From Candidatus Cloacimonadota bacterium (lineage in GTDB: Bacteria > Cloacimonadota > Cloacimonadia > Cloacimonadales > Cloacimonadaceae), in assembly GCA_012519465.1 (NCBI GenBank), contig JAAYQD010000217.1:1-13271 (forward strand): 13,271 bases of DNA, in the 5' to 3' direction. The notes under the pieces were generated by a model. The model had not been told where the DNA came from. It made no database searches and was given only the letters and a program-made list of their open reading frames with translations. Below, piece after piece: positions 6,586-13,271 of this stretch (position 1 is the first letter of the stretch; every line of letters begins with the position of its first letter). The translations under genes were made by a program, and so were the position numbers.

Positions 6586-9051
6586 ATGAAAAAGACAAAT
6601 TTTTTTATTTCTGTTTTCATGTTACTTGCGTTGGTATTGATGGCCTTTAGCTGTAACAAGAAGCCAACCGAACCGGAAGACCAAATCCTGGATCCCATTG
6701 TAGCCGAAGAAACGGTGGTGATACCAAGCGACGTAGTCAACAATATTATTGAAGTGACTGATGGTCATATAGTATTTCCTTCCGATGTGGACCCCAGTTA
6801 TTATCAGGTGGGGAAGATATTGGTTTCAGAGCCCAGCACTGCTGCTCCCAACGGCTTTTTGCGCAAGGTGTTATCTCATACTACCAATAGGAATCAAATA
6901 GTTGTCCACACAGAACAAGCAAGGCTGGAAGACGCTTTTGAACAGCTTCATTTGAACATTACCGAAGAATTGAAGACATCCGATATCTCATCAACCCAAG
7001 CACTGATCAAAGGTATTACATTCACGCAGGACGCCAAAACCCCAGACTTTTTTAATTACCGGTTTAGCGAGGATATCAATTTGGATAATAATGTCGTGCT
7101 GACTGTCGATGGGGTTTTGAACCTCTCATTAGGCTTTGCAATAGAAGCCAAAATAAATCGCGCCAATGGCTTGCATTATTTGCTGTCGCGCTCATCCATC
7201 CGGTCTTCAGGAGGCGTGGATATTGATGTGAACGGAGGTTTTGAATGTGTAACATCTATCGAATTGATAAGACACAACTTTGCCCCGCGCAGCTATTTAA
7301 TACCTTCTGCATCCCCTTCTCAACCACCAGTCCCTATTGTGATAGCCACGCAGATGACGATCTTTTTGGATATTGATGCAAATGGAGAAGCCCGGGCCAT
7401 TGCGGGATTGGCTACTACAGCCAGCGTTTCTTCCAGCTTGATCTATGAAAAGCCCAATTGGAGCAACACTCAGACAGGCAGGCTAATTCATACGCATCTA
7501 ATGCCTGATATCGGCGGTCCCATGAATGTTACTGTAGGAGCCGGACCCTTGTTTGAAATCAACTTTTTTGGTGCTCCAGGTCCATTTGCCGATACGCGTA
7601 AATGGATGAATTATGATGCTGATACTGCCAATGACCCTTGGTGGACCCTCAGGGGAGGTTGTTACCTTGATTCAGGTGTCAGATTTGATGCTTTGGGATA
7701 TCAGGCGGATCATACCGTGGAAAAAATCGTTGATCTTGACGAAATCGTTATCCAAGCAGACGAATATCAAGTAGCTACCCCCACTTTTGATCCTCCAGGC
7801 GGTTCATATCCAGGCGCCCAGTATGTCTCCATCAGCTGTGCCACCAGCGGGGCCACGATTTACTATACCACCAACGGCAGTACGCCCACTCATTACTCAA
7901 CAGAATATACAGAACCAGTTTTAGTAGCACAAGATGCCACCCTCCAAGCCAAGGCATACAAAACTGGTTTGGCGCCCAGCCTTATCTCCAATGCGGCTTA
8001 TAGTATTACTGATACTTGGATAGTGGCAATCCCCACCTTTAGTCCTCCCGGTGGCACATATACCACATCTCTGAATGTCACCATTGGCTGTGCCACCAGC
8101 GGGGCCACGATTCGCTATACAACCAATGGGCAGGAGCCCACAGCAGCCTCCTCTCTATACTCCGCCCCAATTGCCATATCTCACAATACCACCCTCAAAG
8201 CCAAGGCATTCAAAACCAACTGGATGCCCAGCTCCACTGGCAGTGCGGATTACACGATCAACATCACTACACCCGGTCAAATGGTTTATGTTCAAGGCGG
8301 TACTTACACTATGGGTGATACACACGGATTTGATGGTCAATATGCTCCGCCCCACACCATCACGGTAGATTCATTTTCTATAGGTAAATATCTTGTGATG
8401 CAGAGCGAGTTTGAGGCTATCATGGGCTCCAATCCTTCACAGGGACATGGCATTGGTGATAGTAATCCTGTTTATAGCGTCAGTTGGTTCAAGGCTATCA
8501 AATACTGTAATCTGCGTAGCATGGATGAGGGTCTGACCCCTGTTTACACTATTGCTGGTACCACTAATCCTTTGTATTGGGGCGAGGAGCCAACCATTAA
8601 TGATCCTGTCTGGTGTGCAGCTATTTGCGATTGGGATGCCAATGGCTATCGCTTACCCACAGAGGCAGAATGGGAATATGCGGCACGAGGAGGCACCGAT
8701 ACCTACGATTTTCTGTATAGCGGTTCCGATGATCTGGACGCAGTGTCATGGCACTCTGGCAATTCCGGGGGAACAACTCATGTTGTTGGCAGTAAACTCC
8801 CCAATGGGCTGGGTATTTATGACATGAGCGGCAACCTGTTTGAATGGTGTTGGGATTGGCTTGATAGTTATTATTATAACTATAGTCCCACCCATAACCC
8901 CAGAGGACCTGCCAGTGGGGAATACCGGATTGGACGTGGAGGTAGCTGGCATTATGAAGACTATTACCATCGTGTGGCTTGTCGCATGAGCCATAGGCCC
9001 GGTAATATCTATCCTGACTACGGCTTCCGCGTTTGTCGATCGGCTAACTAA
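6586..9051 (+). CDS. Lipoprotein with two chitobiase C-terminal-like domains and a non-catalytic FGE/C-type-lectin-fold domain
   Basis: A predicted membrane-anchored surface or periplasmic binding protein. Residues 1-22 form a lipoprotein signal with lipobox AFSC and lipidated Cys23. Residues about 24-390 are a β-rich region I do not recognise. Two repeats with PPGG, GATIYYTTNG and similar words, at about 397-475 and 480-558, match the chitobiase/β-hexosaminidase C-terminal (CHB_HEX_C) type. Residues 566-821 match the formylglycine-generating-enzyme (sulfatase-modifying factor) fold: MVYVQGGTYTMGD, YRLPTEAEWEYAARGG, GIYDMSGNLFEWCWDW, GRGGSW and GFRVCRS. The copper-binding cysteine pair of true FGEs after GGS is absent: Tyr790 and His795 or Arg796 stand there, with no Cys before Cys799. 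I therefore call a binding domain, not an enzyme. AAGGAG ends 5 bases before the ATG. Codon use looks more AT-rich than in the neighbours, so transfer is possible. A terminator follows. Confidence 0.88.
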   Translation: MKKTNFFISVFMLLALVLMAFSCNKKPTEPEDQILDPIVAEETVVIPSDVVNNIIEVTDGHIVFPSDVDPSYYQVGKILVSEPSTAAPNGFLRKVLSHTTNRNQIVVHTEQARLEDAFEQLHLNITEELKTSDISSTQALIKGITFTQDAKTPDFFNYRFSEDINLDNNVVLTVDGVLNLSLGFAIEAKINRANGLHYLLSRSSIRSSGGVDIDVNGGFECVTSIELIRHNFAPRSYLIPSASPSQPPVPIVIATQMTIFLDIDANGEARAIAGLATTASVSSSLIYEKPNWSNTQTGRLIHTHLMPDIGGPMNVTVGAGPLFEINFFGAPGPFADTRKWMNYDADTANDPWWTLRGGCYLDSGVRFDALGYQADHTVEKIVDLDEIVIQADEYQVATPTFDPPGGSYPGAQYVSISCATSGATIYYTTNGSTPTHYSTEYTEPVLVAQDATLQAKAYKTGLAPSLISNAAYSITDTWIVAIPTFSPPGGTYTTSLNVTIGCATSGATIRYTTNGQEPTAASSLYSAPIAISHNTTLKAKAFKTNWMPSSTGSADYTINITTPGQMVYVQGGTYTMGDTHGFDGQYAPPHTITVDSFSIGKYLVMQSEFEAIMGSNPSQGHGIGDSNPVYSVSWFKAIKYCNLRSMDEGLTPVYTIAGTTNPLYWGEEPTINDPVWCAAICDWDANGYRLPTEAEWEYAARGGTDTYDFLYSGSDDLDAVSWHSGNSGGTTHVVGSKLPNGLGIYDMSGNLFEWCWDWLDSYYYNYSPTHNPRGPASGEYRIGRGGSWHYEDYYHRVACRMSHRPGNIYPDYGFRVCRSAN
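7774..8259 (+). repeat. In-gene tandem duplication encoding the two chitobiase C-terminal-like domains
   Basis: The two units begin near 7774 and 8023, about 250 bases apart. They share an identical 26-base block (7835-7860 and 8087-8112) encoding CATSGATI after its first two bases, and further near-identity around the words for TLQAKAYKT and TLKAKAFKT. Such matching at synonymous positions in an otherwise diverged pair suggests recent duplication or gene conversion. Confidence 0.8.
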
Positions 9052-9077
9052 CCTGATCAGGCTTTAGGTCTTTGGAT

Positions 9078-9117
9078 GCTCGCAGCAAGTCGGGAGGCTC
9101 GCTGCGAGCTGTTTTTT
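9078..9117 (+). terminator. Rho-independent terminator of the lipoprotein gene
   Basis: A perfect 9-bp stem (GCTCGCAGC at 9078-9086, GCTGCGAGC at 9101-9109) encloses a 14-base loop. After two bases comes a run of six T (9112-9117). It lies 26 bases after the stop codon at 9049-9051 and should end that transcript before polA. Confidence 0.82.
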
Positions 9118-9198
9118 CTAACCCTGACCCCTGTCCCCTAACCCCTGCGGCAGAACGCCTCCCTCTGGCCTCTAGCCTCTAATCTCTGTTCGCGCAGC
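9118..9198 (+). repeat. Heptamer mosaic repeat B (CTAACCC-type, then CCTCTGG-type)
   Basis: Directly after the terminator's T-run come 7-base units of the CCTAACC kind (9118-9145), more degenerate than in mosaic A. A short connector leads to CCTCTGG, CCTCTAG, CCTCTAA and a degenerate TCTCTGT (9162-9189). CCTCTGG is the reverse complement of the CCAGAGG unit of mosaic A, so that module is inverted here. The end carries TTCGCGCAGC (9189-9198), which recurs at 9338-9347. Confidence 0.75.
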
Positions 9199-9217
9199 GG
9201 GCATGCGCACCTTTCCC

Positions 9218-9246
9218 TTGACATAGATTAAAGCTACGAATTTAAT
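9218..9246 (+). promoter_or_regulatory. Probable polA promoter
   Basis: TTGACA (9218-9223) is separated by 17 bases from TTTAAT (9241-9246): six of six and five of six to the sigma-70 consensus at the optimal spacing. Transcription would begin near 9253, giving a leader of about 114 bases before the polA ATG. That leader contains mosaic C. Confidence 0.7.
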
Positions 9247-9284
9247 GCAATGAACTATCGGGCTGGATGAATAGAAGACCGTGT

Positions 9285-9347
9285 GCCAACCGCTGCGGTT
9301 GGCTTCCTAACACCTAACACCCAGCACCTAACACCTATTCGCGCAGC
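9285..9347 (+). repeat. Heptamer mosaic repeat C with GC-rich hairpin, in the polA leader
   Basis: A perfect hairpin (GCCAACCG at 9285-9292, CGGTTGGC at 9296-9303, 3-base loop) is followed by GGCTTCCTAAC and 7-base units CCTAACA, CCTAACA, CCCAGCA, CCTAACA, CCTATTC (9306-9340), then TTCGCGCAGC (9338-9347). The hairpin has no following T-run, so it is not an intrinsic terminator. It shares GGCTTCCTAAC with mosaic A and TTCGCGCAGC with mosaic B. Confidence 0.8.
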
Positions 9348-9356
9348 CAACACAGC

Positions 9357-9361
9357 AGGAG
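9357..9361 (+). promoter_or_regulatory. Ribosome-binding site that fixes the polA start
   Basis: AGGAG stands 5 bases before the ATG at 9367. The reading frame stays open upstream to a GTG at 9283, but those 28 codons run through the hairpin and heptamer repeat and have no Shine-Dalgarno. DNA polymerase I proteins typically begin close to the LYLIDGTALLYRS segment, which starts right after the chosen Met. Confidence 0.85.
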
Positions 9362-9366
9362 TATCA

Positions 9367-12114
9367 ATGAAGACCACACTTTATTTAATCGATGGAACGG
9401 CGCTATTATACCGTTCCCACTACGCTTTTATCGCCAATCCCCTGGTAAATTCCAAGGGGCAGCATACCAGTGCCATCTTTGGCGTGATCAATAGCTTTCT
9501 GAAGCTGTTGGAGCTCAAGGATGCAAGCCATATCATCATCAGCTTCGATCGTAAGGGTCCCACCTTCCGTCATGAACTCAGCGATGAATACAAGGCCCAG
9601 CGTCCGCCCATGCCGGATGAATTGACTACCCAGGTGGAGCCTGTGAAGGAGTTTTTCACTCTCATCGGCTTGCCGGAAATCTCCCTGGATGGCTATGAGG
9701 CTGATGACGTGTTGGGCACCCTGGCAGAGCGTTATAAAAAGGATTATGAAGTGGTCTTGGTCACCTCAGACAAGGATTACTCCCAGCTGGTGGAGGACGG
9801 AGTCAGCATTTGGGATCCCGCCAAGGATCAGACCCTGGATAGCGCTGCCATCTTCAAGAAGTTCGGCGTTTGGCCCCATCAATTTATAGATTATCTGGCG
9901 CTGGTGGGGGATGCCTCGGATAATATCCCCGGTGTGCGTGGCATTGGCCCCAAGAGTGCGGAGGCTTTGCTATCAGAGTTTAATTCATTAGATGAAATCT
10001 ATGCAGATTTGAGCCGGGTTCCCGATAAATTCCGCAAGAAACTGGAGCCCGGACGCGAGGATGCCTTCCTTTCCCGTCAGCTTGCCACCATCGTGAGGCA
10101 GGTGCCTCTTGAGGATGTTGCTGTGAATGTCTTTCAGCCCCAGGCATTGGCAAATGCCGCAGATTTTATGAATAAATACGAGCTGATCACGCTCAAGCGC
10201 AGGCTGGAAGTGCGGGCTGGGCAGAGGAAAGAGAAGGTGGATACAGCCGTGCATCAAGCAGATATCTTTGATACGGAATCCAGTGAAACGGATGCAAAGA
10301 CGCCTGCGGAACCGGCACGCTTCAAAGCCATTTTGGGTACTCAAGCCAATCTGCCCCAGCTGTGGCAGGGCATTGCCAAAGCCCAGCAGATTAGCATCGA
10401 TGTGGAGACGGATAGCGTGAACTCCATGCAGGCCAATTTGGTGGGGATCAGCCTCTGCTTTATGGAAGAAGAGGCGTGGTATCTGCCTGTGGGGCATCAG
10501 ATGCAGGATAACTTGCCCGCAAGCCATATTTTGGAACAGCTAAAAACCGCTCTCAAGGGCAAAACGCTCATCGGACACAACCTCAAATATGACCTCACCA
10601 TCTTCCAGCGTCATGGCCTAAAGCTGGAAAATGAGATCTTCGATACCATGCTGGCAGCCTACGTTTTGGAGCCGGGCACCAATCAATACTCCCTGGATGC
10701 CTGCGCCGCTCGGGAGCTTCATTATGAAATGATACCCATCAGCCGCCTGATTGGCAGCGGTAAAAACCAAATAAGTTTTGATCTGGTCTCCATCGAGGAT
10801 GCCACTGGTTATGCCGCAGAAGATGCCTGGGTGGCTTTCAAGCTGATGCCCATCTATGAAAAGCGCCTGGCATTTACCAATCTGAAAAAGCTGTATGACG
10901 AGATTGAACTGCCCCTTATCCGCGTTTTGCAGGATATGGAGACCAACGGCGTGGCTTTGGATACCACCATCCTGAGAGAGCTTTCCAGCCAGATAAATCA
11001 CGAGCTGAAACGCCTCACTGATGAAGTGTATGACTACGCCGGATACCAGTTCAACCTCAATTCCACCCAGCAATTGGCAAAGCTGCTCTTCACAGAAAAG
11101 GGTTTGCCAGCCAAAAAGAAGACCAAGACAGGCTTTTCCACCGATAGCACGGTTTTGGAAGAGCTGGCAATCGAGCATGACATTGCCAAAGTGCTCATCC
11201 AACACCGGATGTATTCCAAGCTGGAATCCACCTACGTGAGCGCCCTGCCCAAATTGATAGACGAAGCCACCGGGCGCGTGCATTCCTCTTTCAATCAAAC
11301 AGTTGCCTCCACCGGCAGGCTGTCTTCCTCCAACCCCAATCTGCAAAACATACCCATCCGCACCCAGCTTGGCAGGCAAATCCGCAAGGCATTCATCCCC
11401 TCAACACCGGATAGGGTGATCCTGGCGGCAGATTATTCTCAGATAGAGCTGCGCCTTTTGGCTCTCTTTTCCCAGGATGAAGTGCTGCTAAATGCCTTTG
11501 CCCATGGCTTGGATATACACCGCCAAACGGCAGCCATCATCTATGGCAAGAGCCTGGATGAGGTGACCGATGATGACAGACGGGAGGCAAAGACCATCAA
11601 TTTTGGCTTGCTTTACGGAATGGGCGTCCAAAAGCTGGGGCGCGAGCTTTCCATCAACCAAAAGGAAGCCAAAGAGCTGATCCAAAACTACTTCCAACGT
11701 TTTCCCACCATCCAAAACTATATCCAGTCCTCTGTGGAGACTGCCCGGCAATTGCGCTATTGCCAGACTCTCTTTGGCAGAAAATTGTACCTGCCCAATA
11801 TCAACAGCCCCAATCCCAGATTGAGGAGCGAAGAAGAGCGCGTGGCAGTGAATATGCCCATCCAAGGCACCGCCGCTGATCTCATTAAGATCGCCATGCT
11901 CACGATACACAAGCAGATAAAGGACGATGCGGGGATTCGCCTCATCCTGCAGGTACATGACGAGCTGGTATTTGATGTATTGGAAAGCCGGGTGGAGGAT
12001 GCTACGGGGATCATCCGCAGTGCCATGGAAAGCGCTTTGCCCCAGGAGCACGCCAGCCTCATCCACCTTCGCACGGATATAGGTGTGGGCAAAAACTGGT
12101 TTGAGGCACACTAA
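9367..12114 (+). CDS. polA: DNA polymerase I
   Basis: A family A polymerase that removes RNA primers and fills gaps in lagging-strand synthesis and excision repair. At 915 residues it is full length (E. coli, 928). The 5'-nuclease domain (about 1-290) shows GYEADD at 109-114, TSDKD with D135 and D137, and GDASDNIPG with D182 and D185. The 3'-5' proofreading domain keeps all key residues: D345 and E347 (DVETDS), D409 (NLKYD), Y482 and D486 (YAAED). The polymerase domain has motif A DYSQIELRLL from D689, motif B RREAKTINFGLLYG from R739 (K742, F746, Y750), and motif C QVHDE at 862-866. All three activities therefore look intact, unlike the many bacterial PolI proteins with a decayed proofreading site. 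It has its own promoter and ribosome-binding site, and probably stands alone; no terminator is evident after it. Confidence 0.98.
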   Translation: MKTTLYLIDGTALLYRSHYAFIANPLVNSKGQHTSAIFGVINSFLKLLELKDASHIIISFDRKGPTFRHELSDEYKAQRPPMPDELTTQVEPVKEFFTLIGLPEISLDGYEADDVLGTLAERYKKDYEVVLVTSDKDYSQLVEDGVSIWDPAKDQTLDSAAIFKKFGVWPHQFIDYLALVGDASDNIPGVRGIGPKSAEALLSEFNSLDEIYADLSRVPDKFRKKLEPGREDAFLSRQLATIVRQVPLEDVAVNVFQPQALANAADFMNKYELITLKRRLEVRAGQRKEKVDTAVHQADIFDTESSETDAKTPAEPARFKAILGTQANLPQLWQGIAKAQQISIDVETDSVNSMQANLVGISLCFMEEEAWYLPVGHQMQDNLPASHILEQLKTALKGKTLIGHNLKYDLTIFQRHGLKLENEIFDTMLAAYVLEPGTNQYSLDACAARELHYEMIPISRLIGSGKNQISFDLVSIEDATGYAAEDAWVAFKLMPIYEKRLAFTNLKKLYDEIELPLIRVLQDMETNGVALDTTILRELSSQINHELKRLTDEVYDYAGYQFNLNSTQQLAKLLFTEKGLPAKKKTKTGFSTDSTVLEELAIEHDIAKVLIQHRMYSKLESTYVSALPKLIDEATGRVHSSFNQTVASTGRLSSSNPNLQNIPIRTQLGRQIRKAFIPSTPDRVILAADYSQIELRLLALFSQDEVLLNAFAHGLDIHRQTAAIIYGKSLDEVTDDDRREAKTINFGLLYGMGVQKLGRELSINQKEAKELIQNYFQRFPTIQNYIQSSVETARQLRYCQTLFGRKLYLPNINSPNPRLRSEEERVAVNMPIQGTAADLIKIAMLTIHKQIKDDAGIRLILQVHDELVFDVLESRVEDATGIIRSAMESALPQEHASLIHLRTDIGVGKNWFEAH

Positions 12115-12155
12115 ACGGCAAACGCTTATAATCACCTGAATTACCCACAATTGGC

Positions 12156-12183
12156 TTGACAAAATCCAAAGTCAGCTTAAAAT
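12156..12183 (+). promoter_or_regulatory. Promoter of the PDZ protein gene
   Basis: TTGACA (12156-12161), 16 bases, TAAAAT (12178-12183): a perfect -35 and a five-of-six -10. It sits between the polA stop and the next ATG and predicts a leader of about 25 bases, which includes the GGAGG ribosome-binding site at 12204-12208. Confidence 0.75.
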
Positions 12184-12213
12184 GTAATAAATATATTAGT
12201 ATTGGAGGATCCA

Positions 12214-13271
12214 ATGAAAAAACTTACTTTGTTTGTGCTGATGATCGCCTTGGCGATTAGCTTGACTGCAGAATTTACCCGTCTTGGAGACGCTGATGAT
12301 TCTCAACCACAAATCTACTACAAGGTTATAAACACCCGTGCCGAACAGGCTGAAGCAGAAACCGGTTATTTTGGTTTCAGTATTGCCAATCTTTCCCGTG
12401 CCGATGCCAAAAGAATATCTTATCCTTGGGAATATGGCATTCTCATCCCCAGCGTTGTGGAGGGTGGACCAGCCGCCAATGCCGGCTTTGAGGAAAATGA
12501 TATCCTGATATCCCTGGATGGAGAACGCATTCAGAATACCTACGATTTTGACAGAGTGGTGCAAGGAATGTCTGCCGGAGACATCGTGGAGTATCAAATC
12601 TGGCGTGATGGCGTGGTATTGGAAGGTGATATTATGCTGGGTAAGCGCCCTTCCGAGACAGTTGAGCTGGATCTGGCTTCCCTATTAAAGACCAAGATGG
12701 GTGCCTCTCCAAGCGGCAAAGCCAAAACCACTCGCAAACGCAGCGTTGGCTATGGCGGCTTTGGTTGGACGCCCACCTGGCTGCACGTGGATATGGCTGA
12801 TATCAATACGATTATGGCAAATTTGGGGCTTGAAGAATACCGTGATACCGGCGTGCTCACACATGGATATACAGGCAAAGGCCATGTGGGCAGAGGCTAT
12901 TTTATCGGATTTCAGTATAATGGCTTTGGTGATAGCCACACCATCCGTGATCTCAGCGATCCTGCAGATCCTTACGATTTGAGGATCAAAAACGACCTTT
13001 CATTGATGGGTGTCACCCTCGATAAACGCTTTGCCATCACCCGTCATCTGGTTACCTCCATTGGGATGATGGTGGGTGGTGCCAGCCATGAAATCAAGCT
13101 TTCCCGCACCAAAAATGAATACGAGTGGCCCAATACAATTGCCGATATCCCACAAGGCAATTTCAATGCAGACTACTATCGTGACTATCTGATGATACAG
13201 CCCCGGGCAGAGATCCTATTGAGTTTTCTTCCCTGGTTGGGATTGCGCCTCGAAGGTGGATATGTGTATTC
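12214..13271 (+). CDS. Exported PDZ-domain protein, probably with a C-terminal β-barrel (3' truncated)
   Basis: The frame runs from the ATG at 12214, 5 bases after GGAGG, to the window edge: 352 codons, incomplete. Residues 1-19 are a signal peptide (MKKLTLFVLMIALAISLTA). Residues about 52-143 form a PDZ domain of the HtrA/DegP type, with YGILIPSV as the ligand-binding loop and GPAANAGFEENDILISLDGE as the core motif. A Lys/Ser-rich linker (about 160-178) follows. From about 200 the chain becomes rich in Gly and alternating aromatic residues (GYFIGFQYNGFGDS, GMMVGGASHEIKLS, LGLRLEGGYVY), which suggests an outer-membrane β-barrel. No serine-protease domain precedes the PDZ, so this is not an HtrA protease. 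It may be an envelope scaffold or sensor; I do not recognise the family. Confidence 0.82.
   Translation, partial: MKKLTLFVLMIALAISLTAEFTRLGDADDSQPQIYYKVINTRAEQAEAETGYFGFSIANLSRADAKRISYPWEYGILIPSVVEGGPAANAGFEENDILISLDGERIQNTYDFDRVVQGMSAGDIVEYQIWRDGVVLEGDIMLGKRPSETVELDLASLLKTKMGASPSGKAKTTRKRSVGYGGFGWTPTWLHVDMADINTIMANLGLEEYRDTGVLTHGYTGKGHVGRGYFIGFQYNGFGDSHTIRDLSDPADPYDLRIKNDLSLMGVTLDKRFAITRHLVTSIGMMVGGASHEIKLSRTKNEYEWPNTIADIPQGNFNADYYRDYLMIQPRAEILLSFLPWLGLRLEGGYVY

Noticed and set aside
9283..9366. N-terminal 28-codon extension of polA from a GTG
   Set aside because: The codons lie in the hairpin and heptamer repeat and lack a Shine-Dalgarno; AGGAG before the ATG at 9367 and the family's usual N terminus fix the start there.

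Overview
The window carries five protein genes, all on the + strand, in a genome of intermediate GC. It looks like a Gram-negative member of the FCB (Fibrobacteres-Chlorobi-Bacteroidetes) superphylum, most likely a Cloacimonadota (Cloacimonetes) relative. The support is a secreted peptidase ending in a NYPNPFNPSTT-type type IX secretion (T9SS) sorting domain, a lipoprotein combining chitobiase C-terminal-like repeats with a formylglycine-generating-enzyme-like (FGE) domain, and TTGACA-type promoters rather than the TAnnTTTG type of Bacteroidetes. The assignment is inference from gene style, not from a phylogenetic marker.

Layout. (1) 2-2038: C-terminal part of a large superfamily 2 helicase of the YprA/MrfA-like, DUF1998-containing type, with a complete HNH nuclease motif inserted before its C-terminal zinc-binding region; its 5' end lies outside the window. 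(2) 2131-5742: a 1203-residue secreted C25 (gingipain-like) peptidase with an eight-unit FG-GAP-type propeller and a T9SS sorting domain. (3) 5743-6585: about 840 non-coding bases, beginning with a mosaic of 7-base tandem repeats and continuing as an AT-rich stretch with promoter-like sites. (4) 6586-9051: an 821-residue lipoprotein with two chitobiase-C-terminal-like domains and an FGE/C-type-lectin-fold domain that lacks the FGE catalytic cysteines; a clear intrinsic terminator follows. (5) 9118-9366: two more heptamer mosaics, a good promoter and a hairpin-bearing leader. (6) 9367-12114: full-length DNA polymerase I (polA) with all three activities apparently intact. (7) 12214 to the window end: a PDZ-domain envelope protein, probably with a C-terminal beta-barrel, cut by the window edge and preceded by a textbook promoter and ribosome-binding site.

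The genes do not form one pathway. The helicase and polA belong to DNA repair and replication. The peptidase, the lipoprotein and the PDZ protein are envelope or secreted proteins. The lipoprotein and the polA and PDZ genes each have promoter candidates of their own, so the region is probably several transcription units.

The most unusual signals are the intergenic heptamer mosaics, which recur three times with shared modules in different order and orientation, and the helicase-HNH fusion. The lipoprotein's C-terminal domain resembles the variable ligand-binding domains targeted by diversity-generating retroelements, but no reverse transcriptase or template repeat is visible here.
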